Positions 35,890 to 48,689 are shown, counted from the stretch's first letter. The stretch is DNA of 64,000 bases from Bimastos eiseni (GCA_959347315.1 OY365808.1:3897705-3961704); one strand, 5' to 3'. A program made the numbers and translations. The notes: generated by a model from the letters alone, not told the origin.

Positions 35890-36165
35890 AATACAATGCA
35901 ATACAATACAACTAGGCATTTATAAAGCGCTTTGACAAGACAAGTCTTGCACAAGAGTGCGCTGTGCTGCATTCATAGTCATAATCAGGGAGAATAGTTA
36001 GGTCTTCAGTTTTGTCTTGAAAAGAGCAACGGTTGTGGCTTGACATACTGAAATTTGGAGACTATTCCAAACTTCTTGTTAGTGCGATGTATGGTAAAGT
36101 CTCCACACGTAGATGAACGGAGTCCTCTATAAAATGTCTGCTATATGTATTCAACAACACTATAT
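35890..36165. repeat. Interspersed LINE/SINE-type repeat
   Basis: GCATTTATAAAGCGCTTTGACAAG is followed by GTCTTCAGTTTTGTCTTGAA and GGAGACTATTCCAAAC. This is the layout of the TTTATAAAGCGC 3' repeats found throughout marine invertebrate genomes. Confidence 0.5.
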
Positions 36166-36169
36166 CTTC

Positions 36170-37595
36170 GTAGCATCGTCTGTACTGCTTCGCCCACGAT
36201 AATACAATCTGCATTGGATTTTATACTAGTAGCCCAACTCTTTCAGATAATAAACCACTAGCAATAAAAAAACCTCCCTCACATCGTGATTCAGCAAAGT
36301 TTTCCAGCCTATAGGACTAAATCCCCTAATACCTTAAATAGGAAACATGCATCTTGTGCTTCAATATCAAGGTATACTTGTTCTTGACATCGTTTGACAC
36401 AACGAACGTTTATACCTCACTGATCAAGCTATTTTTGTCGTGGATTTGATTCACTAGTCTTTCCAGAAGATGCGATGACGGGTTCTGTGAAGCTTAGTAG
36501 ACCTACCGCACAGTTGATTACTTTGTAGCATCGAATCGCACCTTCGATATCTTTTTGGTTTCTCATTTCTCAGCTATCACCCATAGCGTCACTTTGCTCA
36601 TTCTCTGTGACATAACTCAACTCTCTTCCTCTAATTCTACTTATAAACAGCAAATCTCTTTCAAGACGTGCTTATTAAGTTACACTGGCATTCATATCGT
36701 GAAGGATTTTAAAACCTCGGTGGTCTGCATAATGTCTCCATGATAATAATTGTGGCTTTTGTCATCCAATAATTAGTTTTATTAGGCCTACTACACGAGC
36801 GTAGGCCTATACAAAACCAGTTATGTGTGCCTGGTCTGTACACGGGTACCTTAAATGGAGCATGCAACGCCTGCATAAGCAGTTTATGAAGGACTTCCCC
36901 CGATGAAGTATTGATAAATGAACATATGGTCCAGACTTCAGACCATTCGGACAGCGTAGAAGGCCGTATACAATGATATTGCATTTGGATAATTTCATTC
37001 GCAAGAGGGCGATCGCTGACGAGAGCGCTGCGACATCTGGTTGAAGGTGAATCGCGTGATTGCAATGATCAGAAAGGGTTGGGTAGTTAGTTCATCCATT
37101 ATAACACTTATTGTTGCAATCGTAATTATATCTTTGTTGTCCAAAAACTTCGAGAAGCCGAGAAGTTGATTTCGGCGTAGGGCTACAATTGCAAAGCTAG
37201 CCTATATAATGTCTATATAGGTCCCTGTAAGGCCTGCATGGCCTCCTCCGCCCCTATCTCTGCCAGTCACTGAAACCGACTCAACAATTAGCCTAGGCCT
37301 GCTCTGCGGGGTTCCTCTATTTTACTTTACTTGATGCAACGTCGACCGGCGTTAAAGAAACTCAGCTGCAGCTTTGATCATTGTATTTAATAGGCTTATT
37401 CGTTTATTTAGAAAGAAAACAATTTTACAAAAACGCAGAAATGTAGGCTATAGTAGCTAGGGTACGAGCGAGTGATAGTGGGCAATAAAAGCGCATGCCT
37501 AGCTAGAATTGGACAACAGAGCTCGGGTAATTCACCCGAATTAATTTACCTATAGTAATCGGCCCTGCATGATATGTTCTTCCTGAAATTGATGA
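36170..37595. other. No gene seen
   Basis: Unassigned AT-rich DNA with several TAGGCCTA motifs. Confidence 0.4.
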
Positions 37596-37599
37596 AAAA

Positions 37600-37770
37600 T
37601 AAATACACATAAATGGAAGGTGGATTGATAAAAAGAAATATACCTAAATGGAAACTGGATCTGATGAAAATAATCGTGTGGAAATGGAAGCTGCATGCAT
37701 GGATTGATGAAATGAATTATGCTAAAATGGAGACTGGATTGAAAAGAATGAAAGCTGGAGACGTCATAGG
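37600..37770. repeat. Degenerate ~36-bp tandem repeat
   Basis: Units with AAATGGAAGCTGGATTGATG-like sequence recur four to five times. The open frame across it (73 codons) follows the repeat. Confidence 0.6.
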
Positions 37771-38262
37771 TATTTTAAACTGTATATGTAATTCTAATAG
37801 GCCTATGGGAAAATTAATTCGGGTTATATTATAAGTATACCAAACGAAATCATAGCTAGGGCCATGCAATTGATCTTCCTTATTAACAACATACTTACAC
37901 TTGTTTTAATAAGCAATTGGTGGAGAATTCAGCCTTACTTTTTCTAAAAGCGCTCAGATTAAGCCTAATTATAAGCTAATTTCTAATGAGAACGTGTTGG
38001 TTGGAAGCGTTTTCTAAAAATGTGCACAGTATTGCGGTAGGCACATTAGAGATTATAATGATGACGTTTTGTGATTGTCTAAAGCTGGTGACGTCGACCA
38101 TCGAGTTATATTAAACCAACTAACCTTTGAGGATTATCAAACATAATAGTATTAGGCCTAAATGTACTAATTATTCTGGATTCTCGTTATTTAAATCTAA
38201 AGTGGTTATTAATAGCGTTCATATTTATGACGTATTTAAGCGAATCACATGCGTGTTTACGA

Positions 38263-38371
38263 ACAGCCAATAGCGACGGTGTTTATAACCTATGTTTATG
38301 GTTCCGCCATTTTAAGAATAGGATTTAACAGGGCGAAGGATTTTTATGATTTTCTAGAGGATATCATCGAT
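38263..38371 (+). promoter_or_regulatory. Likely promoter/5' UTR of the TTC17-like gene
   Basis: A CCAAT box (AGCCAATAG, 38266-38274) and a YY1-type site CCGCCATTTT (38304-38313) lie within 110 bp of the start codon. YY1 sites near transcription starts are common in broadly expressed animal genes. There is no TATA box at the usual distance. This is inference from motifs only. Confidence 0.45.
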
Positions 38372-41300
38372 ATGGCGATCGCCGGGGACTACTTGCCGAG
38401 TGCCTCGTATCTGGCACTTTATATAATATCTGTGCATGTTCTGCACACGAATACGCGTACTTCAACCCACTGGAGACTGAATTCATTGAGTGGGAAGGTG
38501 GAGGCAGTACCTCTTGCAGCGGCTGGAGGAGCTGGGGGAGATCTGACCTCCGATGACCATCTGATGACTGTGCTGACCAGTCGAATTCCTCTCGAGAACG
38601 GCGAATGGAAGCTGGAAGCCGAACCGAGCTGCTACGAGAACTGTCAGCGTCTACAAAAATCTCCCGAGACAAACGACACTGTGAGGTAATTGGCATATAA
38701 GATAATGAAGGCTGCAAAAATTATATAAATTTCAAGTTGCTTTGCCTTTCATTGGAAGGAAGTTAGGTTATGATGTCTCCCTGGCTTGAATAGTACTGAT
38801 AAGGAATAGAATGTTATAGTGCAGGGAAGGTTTGCATTCACCTGGTAGTGTCTGAACAGCAAACACCGTAATAACTGGCAATACGGCCGTCCCTTACTTG
38901 AGTGTACTAGAGTGCTGTGAGTTTCACAGTCCCTGCGTCCACTCAAATAAATGATGAGTAACAGACAGAAATTGTCACAGCATAGCACCAGAATAATTGT
39001 CATCATATGATGCTAGAGCATCAGAAGGTCCAAATTACACTTCTTAGAACTAAAATGCTAGAGTTGCTTAAGTCTCAGTTCTCTGGTGTAGAACTATTCT
39101 ATAAAAAACAATGTATATATTTCAGACAAAGAGCACTTTTAATTCATTTTTTGACCTAATTACTTCATTTTCACCTTCAATATTGGGCAAACTTGCAGTA
39201 TCGGGATACATATATTTACTGGGTGTCATGAGAGTCGTTTAGGGTCTGGTTAGGAGTTGTGAGAGTCGGCTACCTAGGGTAAGTTTGTAATAACAATAAT
39301 AATATTAATAATAATAATGATAATAATAATGATAATACTAATAATAATGATAATAATAATAATGATAATAATAATAATAGTTAATGCTTTTTTTTTCAAC
39401 AGAGTATGTTTGAGCTGTGTATAAGTGCTAGTGTGTGGGAGCAGTGTACTTTTATGCATGCATGTATAAGCCATTTTTGTAGCAAACAATGACAATGTCA
39501 ATTTGCATAGCATAACGATGAAAGTGAAATTTTTAAATGTCCTGCTCTGTTGTAAATTTCCAGATGACTGTTCATCTGTGTATTGTGAAACTATTCTGCA
39601 TTCTTTGTCGTTGGCTTATTATATCAAAAGTGAAATCGAGAATAAATTAGTGACTGTTGGAGAAAGAGTTTGATCACATGAACTCTGATGTTTGATGCTT
39701 TTATGGTCGGACAATACTGTACATTTACACTTACAAGAGTAGAGTGATGAGTTGGTTATAAGAGTAGAGTGATGAGTTGGTTATAAGGGTTGAGTGATGA
39801 GTTGGTTACAAGGGTAGAGTAATGAGTTGGTTAAAAGAGTAGAGTGATGAGTTGGTTATAAGGGTTGAGTGATGAGTTGGTTATAAGAGTAGAGTGATGA
39901 GTTGGTTATAAGAGTAGAGTGATGAGTTGGTTAAAAGGGTAGAGTGATGAGTTGGTTATAAGAGTAGAGTGATGAGTTGGTTAGAAGGGTAGAGTGATGA
40001 GTTGGTTTTAAGGGTAGAGTGATGAGTTGGTTATAAGAGTAGAGTGATGAGTTGGTTATAAGAGTAGAGTGATGAGTTGGTTATAAGGGTTGAGTGATGA
40101 GTTGGTTTTAAGGGTAGAGTGATGAGTTGGTTATAAGGGTAGAGTGATGAGTTGGTTTTAAGGGTAGAGTGATGAGTTGGTTAAAAGAGTAGAATGATGA
40201 GTTGGTTATAAGGGTAGAGTGATGAGTTGGTTATAAGAGTAGAGTGATGAGTTGGTTATAAGGGTTGAGTGATGAGTTGGTTACAAGGGTAGAGTGATGA
40301 GTTGGTTATAAGGGTAGAGTGATGAGTTGGTTTTAAGGGTAGAGTGATGAGTTGGTTATAAGAGTAGAGTGATGAGTTGGTTATAAGGGTAGAGTGATGA
40401 GTTGGTTATAAGGGTAGAGTGATGAGTTGGTTATAAGGGTAGAGTGATGAGTTGGTTTTAAGGGTAGAGTGATGAGTTGGTTATAAGAGTAGAGTGATGA
40501 GTTGGTTATAAGGGTTGAGTGATGAGTTGGTTATAAGGGTAGAGTGATGAGTTGGTTATAAAGGTAGAGTGATGAGTTGGTGTTAAGGGTAGAGTGATGA
40601 GTTGGTTATAAGCGTAGAGTGATGAGTTGGTTATAAGGGTAGAGTGATGAGTTGGTTAAAAGAGTAGAGTGATGAGTTGGTTATAAGGGTAGAGTGATGA
40701 GTTGGTTATAAGGGTAGAGTGATGAGTTGGTTAAAAAAGTAGAGTGATGAGTTGGTTATAGGGGTTGAGTGATAAAGTAATGGGTTGATTACAAGATTAG
40801 AGTAATAAGCTGCTGACAGTTTGATTATTATGACTGGAAACAAAGTTTGTCATTGTGCAGCACAACCTAAGTTATTCCTTCGGTAAATTTGTAATTGTTA
40901 AGGACAACTCCATTGTAATTGCTGTACCTATGATCGTAAGCAATGTCGAACAATTATGAAGCACCTCTCAGCAATTTGGAGGTGCTGCCAACCCAAGTTG
41001 GTGCCATCTATAACAAATATAATGGACATGAGGTGTTTCTAGCATAGAAGATGAAATAGAACGTGTTTGGTGATGACAGCCCCATGTTTTTAAGTACGAT
41101 TATCTGGTCAGTATTTCTCGTGTGCAATGTGCCAACTGCTAAGAACCTGAAACTTCAGGTAGCTACTAATAGTACTTAGCTACCAACATAACCATGGCCT
41201 CAGAAGTGACCTTTTGCACTTTGGGGTAGTTTCTGGTGAGTATTGTTGAGAGCAATCAAATTCTACTTGATGATTGAATGTAATAACTTGCCCTACGACA

Positions 41301-44300
41301 TGATCTGGGAATACGTGTTTAGTTGTTCCTCAGCTGATATCTTCATGTTTTTGTGGTAGCTGTACTTGACATCAGAGTACTTTTACTCATGTACTTGTAG
41401 TGGAGACCTATGCACATGTGACATATATCTGCTTAAACCATACATGTGACATCTAAAACCATACATGTGACATATATGAGTTAAAACCATCCTCGTGACA
41501 TTGCTGTGCTAAAGACATATACGTGTGACTTCTCTAAAACCACTCATGTGACATTTCTGTACTAATGCCAAACATGTGACATCTCTATGCTTGAACCATG
41601 CATGTGACATCGATGTGCTTCAACCATGTATGTAATATTGTGTAGGGCATAACTGAGTAGACAATTTCCATCAAGTACCGAATCCGAGTATTTGGATGAA
41701 CTATTTGCCGGATCTGGGTACGAACCGAATTGTAGCGACAAATCTGGCCAGCGATTCTGCGAGTACCGTCCGTAGGCAAAGCGTTTAGTTAATCTGCCAC
41801 GTGCACAGCTACGAAGAACTATCTATGGTCAATGCAGAGTCTATAGCAATATCCTTCATACAGCATATCGTCACACTCTAGGCTATAACAATATATTTAT
41901 TTTTTAATAACTTTATTTGTGAAAAAAATGTAAAACCCTGTTATAAAATTTGAAATATGCAGTTATCAACAATGTCTTTACTCTCTAATGTTTACCGAAA
42001 AGTGGGTGGAGCCAGTTCAAGCAGGAAACTTACTGATTTGGTTTCAACCAACAAAAATTAATTTATATATATTAAAATAATTATTTTAAAGAAAATTCAA
42101 TGAAATGTTAAGTTCTTGTTTAGTTAATCAATAACTTATAAGTAAGTCCGCTAGTCCTAAATTTAGTTGATGAACAAATATTATTTTATCAAAAAAGTTT
42201 TTATTTGGCTATTTGCGGGTATAATATTTGCCGAGGCGAATACTTCCGAATAGTCCAATATTCGGCCGAGGCAAATGTCCAAGGCGATTTCCGGTTATGC
42301 CCTAATATTGTGATATCTCTGTGCACTGTGACCATACATGTGATATCTCTGTGCTGTAACCATACATGTGACATCTCTGTGCATGAACCATACATGTGAT
42401 ATTTATGTGCTAAAACCATAGTGTCTTGTTGCCATGGTAAGACTTAGTTGCCCAAACTGTGAGGTTTTGGTATAGATTTGGTGGCTGTTGTTATCAATGT
42501 TGATCAAGCTGTACTTGGGAGTTCAGTTCCAGATGACGGGAATAGGTGTTTGTACATTGATTACATTTGCTTGTGCCTATCGTCAGCAGAATTCAATTGA
42601 TCCTGTGACAATCACCAAATGTAGTCCCACATCCATTCAGGCTGCACTAGGTCGTTGCTATGGTCAGTCCTTGCGTGAGCTTAGTCCGTAGCTACCTGCA
42701 GGGTGAGATACATACCCATACGACCACATAATTTTCATATAAACAAACATATGTGTATCTGAAGATGTGTATATGTGTATTCAGAGGCTTGACAGGTGGA
42801 GGGATGCCCAATGAGAGGAGTAGGAAATGTGAGGGGGAAAACACATATATGAATTGTTCTCTGTCTGTAAAAGGTGGGAGGACTTGTCCCCCTCGACCCT
42901 CTCGGGATAGCCTCCCCTGTGTACATTATACATGCACACTTCTTCAGATACATACACATTTAAAGTCACAGCTGAAAAGCAGTGACTCCAGATCAGGATC
43001 AGATGAGTAAACAGTTGCCATATCATGCGTATATCGCATCTGCAAGTCGTATTCTTTCTCGTGTTCAAATGCTACTTTCTGAGAGGTAGCATGGACTAAT
43101 GGCAGATGTCAAACTTTGTGTGTAGAACACTCATCACTCGCAGGAAGTTCTATCAAACTGTCAGATGTTGGCAGACACTTTTACCTGCTTACTTATTTAG
43201 TTCATCCCTTTCGAATGATCTTCCTGTTGACACGTATACTGTTCCTTGCAGTTCGTTCTCTGTATGAGATGCTCTCTAAGATTTACCCAAATTTTGACCT
43301 GGCATAGGAACGAATTGAGCAGCTTGGCTGTTCCAGTCTTGATTTGATATAGGGCTAGTCTTCCTGATGCGACTTTTATGGACACTGAGCAATTTTGAAG
43401 ATTTGCATCACATTACATGCTTCTGGTTACTTTTATATCTCTTGTACAACTACGCATTTGACGTCTTAAAAATACGCTTTACTAGGTGGTAATGTTAATT
43501 ACTAAGTTATATTGTGGCACTTCAAGGGAGACCCATCAGAGTTATCTATTGCATTACTTTAAGGGGCCGGTAGAGTAATGGATGACTTGGGTGCAGAGCG
43601 AAATAACCGAGCTCGATACATGTATCCCCATAAGGTTGACTGGTCCTTTTTTCGCTAGGCGGCGGAGTTGGTTAAATTAGATGTATAACATAATGGACGC
43701 CTTGCATGGCTGCCGTCAGTTTAATTTGATTGCTGTAATAGCTAGTCATCATTCGTTCATACTGTGCTTGTTATCATTCTGCGATTTGTCAGTTTTAAAT
43801 TTAAATTAACTTTAATTTAAATTAACTTTAAATTTAAAGGGAATTTATTACTATTAACATATTACATTGAAACCACGATCATACAAAATGGTTTCCAAGA
43901 GTTTCTGAAAAAGAGAGTATGAGAAGCTTAGTGCACACATACACAGTGTTTAGGCTCTTTGGAGATTTAATGTAGAACACGGCATCTGCCGTTCATTTGA
44001 AACTGTTGGTTGACTTTCAAATATGTGTGAGAACTCAATGCAGACTTTCTGCTACGTTTCTGACTTTGTGCATAATTTATGAAACATCCTTACTTCATTA
44101 TGCTAGTAAAACATATGCTTGAGTAGCTCTTTGAAGGTAGTAGAGATTGAGTTGCCTAAATACTGATATTGCCAGTATAGTTAAATTACCTAAATATGGG
44201 TATTGCCACTATTGTTAAACTATGTAAATGCTATGCTATTCTATTAACGGATTTATAAAGCGCCTCTCACAATACAACCTAATCAGAGGTGCTCGGTTAT

Positions 44301-47300
44301 TGCCAATATTGTTAAATTATGTTAATACAGGTATTGCCAGTATTGTTAAATTATGCTAATACAGGTATTGCCAGTATGGGCATATGCTCTTGTTGGTAAT
44401 GTCATTTGTTAATGATGAATACTTGTGTAATATAATGTCTGTTATCTGCTCTAGAAGTCATGTAATGCCAGACATTTGTTCTTCGTGAATGTTCAGAAGC
44501 AGCAATAATGTCTGGCATTATTGGAAAACTCTTTTATGAGTGTGGCTTTGCCATATTTGCATTCGTCTGTATGCTTTTTACGTAGTTCAAGAGACAGTGA
44601 ACTGTGTTTTTGGTCCCATGGGTTTGAATATAAGAGATCAAAACATTGGGACAGTATTTAATATATCACTCATGATTTGAACTAAATGTTGTCAAAAAAC
44701 TAAACACATTAAACCTGTGAAAGAAGCAAACTGTGCTGTCTGAAAGGAAGCGCTTAGCGCTCTCATTGGTAGCATTGTTGTCGTTTACCATTGTCCATGG
44801 GGTTTATATCCGTCTGGCATCATGCTTTGGTCTGGAAAAGTGATCTGGATGTCCAAAGCTTTACCCAAATTTTCTCCAGTTCTCTTGAAGTTTGAAACTC
44901 ACAGAGCAACAATGTTGAAAGAGAATATGTGGATTCATCGTTTCTGTCAGTGTGTTTGTTGTTGTTGTGTTCTGTTTTATATTTGCTTATATCCTCTCCA
45001 TTCATTCTAAATTTATATAGCACCCTTTCTAGGTAACTACTCAAAAGTGCTCCCAACTACAGCCAGGACAAAGAGGCAAGTTTTCAAATGGCCATCAAGA
45101 GTACCACAACGAGATTTAGGGAACCAGCGTTACTCCAAAGAAAGGTCATTGCAAATCCAAGGGACTACCACAGAGAATGCACGCTTTTGCGTACCTGCTG
45201 TATGTGTAAATGGAACCACAAGAGCCTCTCTCTCAGCTGAGTGATAGGAGCAACTACACTGGGCCCTCAATTCTGGCTGATAAAGTTCTATTATTAATGG
45301 GAGACTGGCATAAGGCCAATGGGCATTGCTTATGGGCAATGGATTCTTGTGTCTTGGAAGTAGTTGTGCAATGAAATTCATTTATATATAGTTTATTAGA
45401 CTTTAATGAGTACAAAATAGCATGGAACATACTTTTAGAGATACGAGCTTCTAAAACAACAAAGCTTTAACCATTCAGCTTAGTTTACTTCACTCTGGTT
45501 GGGTTCAGAGGGTCCTAGCTAGGGTTTAACAATTACATGGAAGAGTGGCAATGTTTTCTTTACCATAAATTACAATTAATTTATGGACAGGCCTTGCAAA
45601 AAAGCACTCATTTGTTTCTGGAACCCAGCATTTCACATCTCCAATTTCTAAGTTTTTGATTCTGCTTATATGTTAATAACTGAGGGCTAATTACTTTTCA
45701 TTAGATTGCATTTTGGTTGTTTCTATTGGGTATATCACTTATCTTGTTGCAATTGGTATGCAATGGTTATGAGGTGCTGAGAATTTCAACAATGTGCAGC
45801 TAATCTTTTCATTTTGTAGTTGAGCACTGTATTCAATTAGAAGTCGTGATAATTTTGTTATGTTCAGACCCTACTCGCTACACCAGTCTAGAGTGCTAGA
45901 CTAAAGAATGCATTTGTAACATAATAAGAAAACCTGTGCAGTAGGGGTGAAAATTATTTATAGTCAAAGTTTAAAATTCTGACATCTAAGTATATCCCAA
46001 CATTACAAGTCACAATCAATGTTCCCTCTAATGTTTTAGAGATAATGTGTGCAAGAAATGTTGTGTGCAACATTTTATAAATGGTTCAGTTTTGTGCGAA
46101 TGTGTGCAGGTCGGAGCTGAATGGGTTGCTTGAGTAAATGAGGCATGTGAGCAAGCGACTGCCTCACAAGTGTAATGTTCCATTCCTACAACAATTGAAA
46201 GCATCTGCACTAGACGACCCCACACCAGTAACTGATAGTAATTAAAATGTTCACATTGTTCAGGTATAACACCAGTGTTGTTGTTTTGTATATGCGCTGT
46301 GCATCTGACTAGGAATATACTGCTTTAGGTTCTTTGTATGAATGTTTGTGCAATGTATACCAAGCTAGTAAGAGGCTTTTCTTCTGGTTTCTCTTTCACT
46401 TTTGTGAAAATCTGTTAATTTACTGTAGAGCTCTGCTATTCTGCTCATAGCTTTATGCCATATTTCAACTGTGGCTGGTGAATCCCAAAACTTTTTGACT
46501 GCATTTTTGTGGTTTGTAAGGCATGTGTTATTAATGAATAGTTGCCTTACAATATGCTAGACTTGTTTAGCATGGTGTAGCTAAGTTTCTTGCCGTGTCT
46601 TTCCCAGTTTTTGATTGATTTTATTTGAAAGTTTTGTACTTCTAAATTAAATGTAATCCTTGTTTAGTTTGGTCGATTATTGCTTCCTAGCTCGTCATTG
46701 TGACCGAGAGAAAGTTTCTATATAATTTCTGGAAAGGTTAAATGTTGAACAAGTTCAAAATGCATATTTCTTAACTAGTTCTTAATAGTATTTCTCTATA
46801 AAACCGCAGCTTAACTGCTGTGCTAATCGCTTCAGTAATTCCTGTTGCTAGTTTGTTGTCTTTTGTGAAGATAGGACATAATTAGAAATATATTTAATAT
46901 CGTCATAATGTATAGGTGCATGTTTGGGTGTAGTTTTGTATCTATTGTATTGAGCAGACTAGACCCTAAGCCAGTCACTCATCCAATGGACGGGTGTAAA
47001 TTTTTTGGATGTGCATAGATTGTTCGTGGTCATGATTGGACAGGTTACCGAAGTTTTCCACAAGTGTTTGACGACTACTCTCGATTGTGGCTTTGTTTTT
47101 CAGGTTGGGAGCATTAGAGGAGTTTCTCTTCAAGTGGTGCTGTATAAATCTACGTCTTTTGTGTTTTGTTTGCAGAGAAATTCCAACGCCCGTCAAAGCT
47201 GAGAAGTCCACACCGCAGCAGCGATCGACGTCAGCAGAGAAGAAGAAGAGAGCAGTCTTGGACTGCGGAAAAACGGTGAACTTGACGCAATATGACCACC

Positions 47301-48533
47301 TTCGGGGCATCTCTAGTCGTCACAGTCATCCACACATTCCAGAACCAGAAGTGGCAATGATATTTCGAACAAAGAGCGGCCCAGACGTCGACATGAACCT
47401 TCTTGAATCTCAGCTGCGAAAGGCAAAGAAAGAGGTAGCGCAATGAAGGTCTTTTGCCTTTTATCGTAGTCACAGTTTTAAAATCCAATCAATATGGCTT
47501 TAATGATTAGATTGTACTTATAGAGGTGCTATAGAAATATCTAATTACAATACTATACTTTATAGCTGTATCATCTGAGTTCTAGAAGTTAAGGAATTGT
47601 CTCAAAGAAAATAAATAAAAATGAGTGAAGTAACGGAATCACGGAAATCCAACATCTGAATGAAAAAAATGGCCGGGAGGCCTATTTTTTTAAGCTCCTT
47701 TCAGTTTAGAGGGTGTGACTGGTATGGAACTGTGATATCATCAAATAGAGATAACCTAGTAAACGTATAACCTTATAGACTTTCACCCAACATTCTATTG
47801 TCCCAAGATCTAACTATATAAGTTGATTATGAAAATGCTAAACTAATGAAACATTCTGGATAATTGAGAATTTTATAAGTTCATTGTGATAAAGCTTAAA
47901 AGCTACATGAATGAAACATTCGGGCTACATCTGACTTCTGAATCTGTGCAGAAGCCGAAGTCGCCACAAGTCTACAACCAAATCGGCAACTTCTGGCGCA
48001 TCAAAGGCGACACGCAGAAGTCGGTGGAATGCTTCCGCAAGGCGCTGTCGCTCAGCCCGAACAACTCGGACGTGCTGCTCAACCTGGCAAGGGTTCTCTT
48101 CAACCTGCAGTACCTCGACGACGCTTTCGAACTCACTCACCACTCGCTAGACGCCCAGCCGCCCGACCAGAACTCATGGCTGCAACACTTCACCCTCGGC
48201 GAGATCCTCAAGGCGCGCGGCCAGTACAAGGACGCCATCAACCACTTCCGGCACACCCTCGACCTCCACCCGGGGTTTCACCCTGCACAGACGCACCTAC
48301 AGGAGATGGAAGTGAGTCCGGACGGCACGATCACCTACTACACGCTCTTCATCATACTACTCCTCGTGCTCGGAGTCCTCTGCGGGATCCTCACCTCGAT
48401 CGACGGGAATTTTGACGATCCTGGCGAGATGGTGAAGACCCAGAGACATTTCAACCGCGCGATGGCCATGCGCTCGATCAAGCTCGGCATCAATCCGAAG
48501 CTGATTCGCATGCGCAAACAGTGCAGTTGCTGA
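38372..48533 (+). CDS. TTC17-family TPR membrane protein, three exons, 384 residues
   Basis: Exons: 38372-38685, 47176-47434, 47952-48533. Splice sites are GTGAG|GTAATT, TTTGTTTGCAG|A, AAAGAG|GTAGCG and CTGTGCAG|AAG. Phases fit (an AG|A codon, then phase 0) and the sum is 1,155 nt. The ATG at 38372 has G at -3 and +4. Residues 11-27 are a hydrophobic signal sequence, followed by a STHW…GK motif as in the mature start of vertebrate TTC17. Residues 134-149 carry DC…HLRG. Residues 199-310 hold TPRs: NFWRIKGD…VECFRKALSLSP…VLLNLARVL…FTLGEIL…DAINHFRHTLDLHPGF. Residues 319-339 are a transmembrane helix. A basic tail ends CSC. Vertebrate TTC17 (~1,140 residues; role in actin organisation and ciliogenesis) has several such modules and, as I recall it, no C-terminal helix. 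This looks like a one-module, type I membrane relative with TPRs in the lumen. Missing middle exons in the 8.5-kb intron cannot be excluded, but I saw none. Confidence 0.82.
39288..39384. repeat. (AAT)n/(GATAAT)n microsatellite in intron 1
   Basis: AATAATAATGATAAT units on the plus strand. Confidence 0.9.
39733..40800. repeat. 25-bp minisatellite, about 42 copies, in intron 1 of the TTC17-like gene
   Basis: The unit begins GATGAGTTGGTTATAAGGGT and ends AGAGT. Variation is confined to a few positions (ATA/TTA/AAA after GGTT; GGG/GAG; AGAGT/TGAGT), indicating recent expansion. The last units decay (GATAAAGTAATGGGTTGATT). Confidence 0.97.
40801..41390. other. Intronic unique sequence
   Basis: No exon of the TTC17-like gene or other feature was recognised. 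Confidence 0.45.
41395..42425. repeat. Degenerate ~28-bp tandem repeat, split by a transposon
   Basis: Units of the type AACCATACATGTGACATCTC (then TGTGCT) run from 41400 to 41642 and resume at 42305-42420. The interruption is the hAT-like element listed next. Confidence 0.8.
41643..42304. mobile_element. Non-autonomous hAT-like transposon, 662 bp
   Basis: Perfect 11-bp terminal inverted repeats TAGGGCATAAC (41643-41653 and complement 42294-42304). An exact 8-bp duplication ATATTGTG lies on both sides (41635-41642 and 42305-42312). The subterminal regions contain repeated TTTGCCGAGGCGAAT/GCCGAGGCAAAT motifs. There is no transposase ORF. Confidence 0.92.
42426..43615. other. Intronic sequence, no exon seen
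   Basis: The open frame at 42488-42691 (67 codons) and others here lack TTC17 resemblance. A TTATATTGTGGCACTTC repeat piece sits at 43503. Confidence 0.4.
43616..43805. repeat. Diverged relative of the 15/16-kb duplicated element
   Basis: TATAACATAATGGACGCC…GACTTCTGTAATA-like and TCATTCGTTCATACTGTGCTTG…GATTTGTCAGTTT segments follow the order seen at 15060-15182. Confidence 0.55.
44155..44390. repeat. ~35-bp tandem repeat interrupted by a 60-bp dispersed repeat
   Basis: GGTATTGCCAGTATTGTTAA / ATTATGCTAATACA units occur before and after 44238-44296, which is copy 2 of the ACGGATTTATAAAGCGCCTC repeat. Confidence 0.75.
44391..45000. other. Intronic unique sequence
   Basis: No feature recognised. 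Confidence 0.4.
45001..45115 (+). repeat. SINE-like repeat
   Basis: AAATTTATATAGCACCCTTTC…AAAGTGCTCCCAACTACAGC resembles the GCACTCCCAACTCAATCCTG repeats at 52.87 and 54.99 kb. Confidence 0.55.
45116..47175. other. Remaining intron 1 of the TTC17-like gene
   Basis: T-rich DNA with no recognised exon or transposon. It ends in a strong polypyrimidine tract and AG at 47175. Confidence 0.5.
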
Positions 48534-48668
48534 GCGTATGTGCGCTGTCTCACAGACCGATCAGTGATCCCGCTATGATCTTTGATTGGACCCTCTTGTT
48601 CATTATCTGTTGTTGTTTGTCTAGGTGGACTCATAGAGTGACCTAGCAATATAGAACAATTTGTGTTC

Positions 48669-48674
48669 AATAAA
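48669..48674 (+). terminator. Polyadenylation signal AATAAA of the TTC17-like gene
   Basis: AATAAA lies 136 bp after the stop codon and is the first on this strand after the ORF. Confidence 0.65.
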
Positions 48675-48689
48675 ATCACGCAAATGATA

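Noticed and set aside
38249..38371. Upstream in-frame ATG (38249) as the start of the TTC17-like protein
   Set aside because: It would place 41 hydrophilic residues before the signal sequence and put the CCAAT and YY1-like motifs inside the coding region. The ATG at 38372 has the better context.
42488..42691. Possible missing exon of the TTC17-like gene
   Set aside because: The translation shows no TPR pattern or TTC17 motif, and exon 1 joins the 47.2-kb exon in phase without it.
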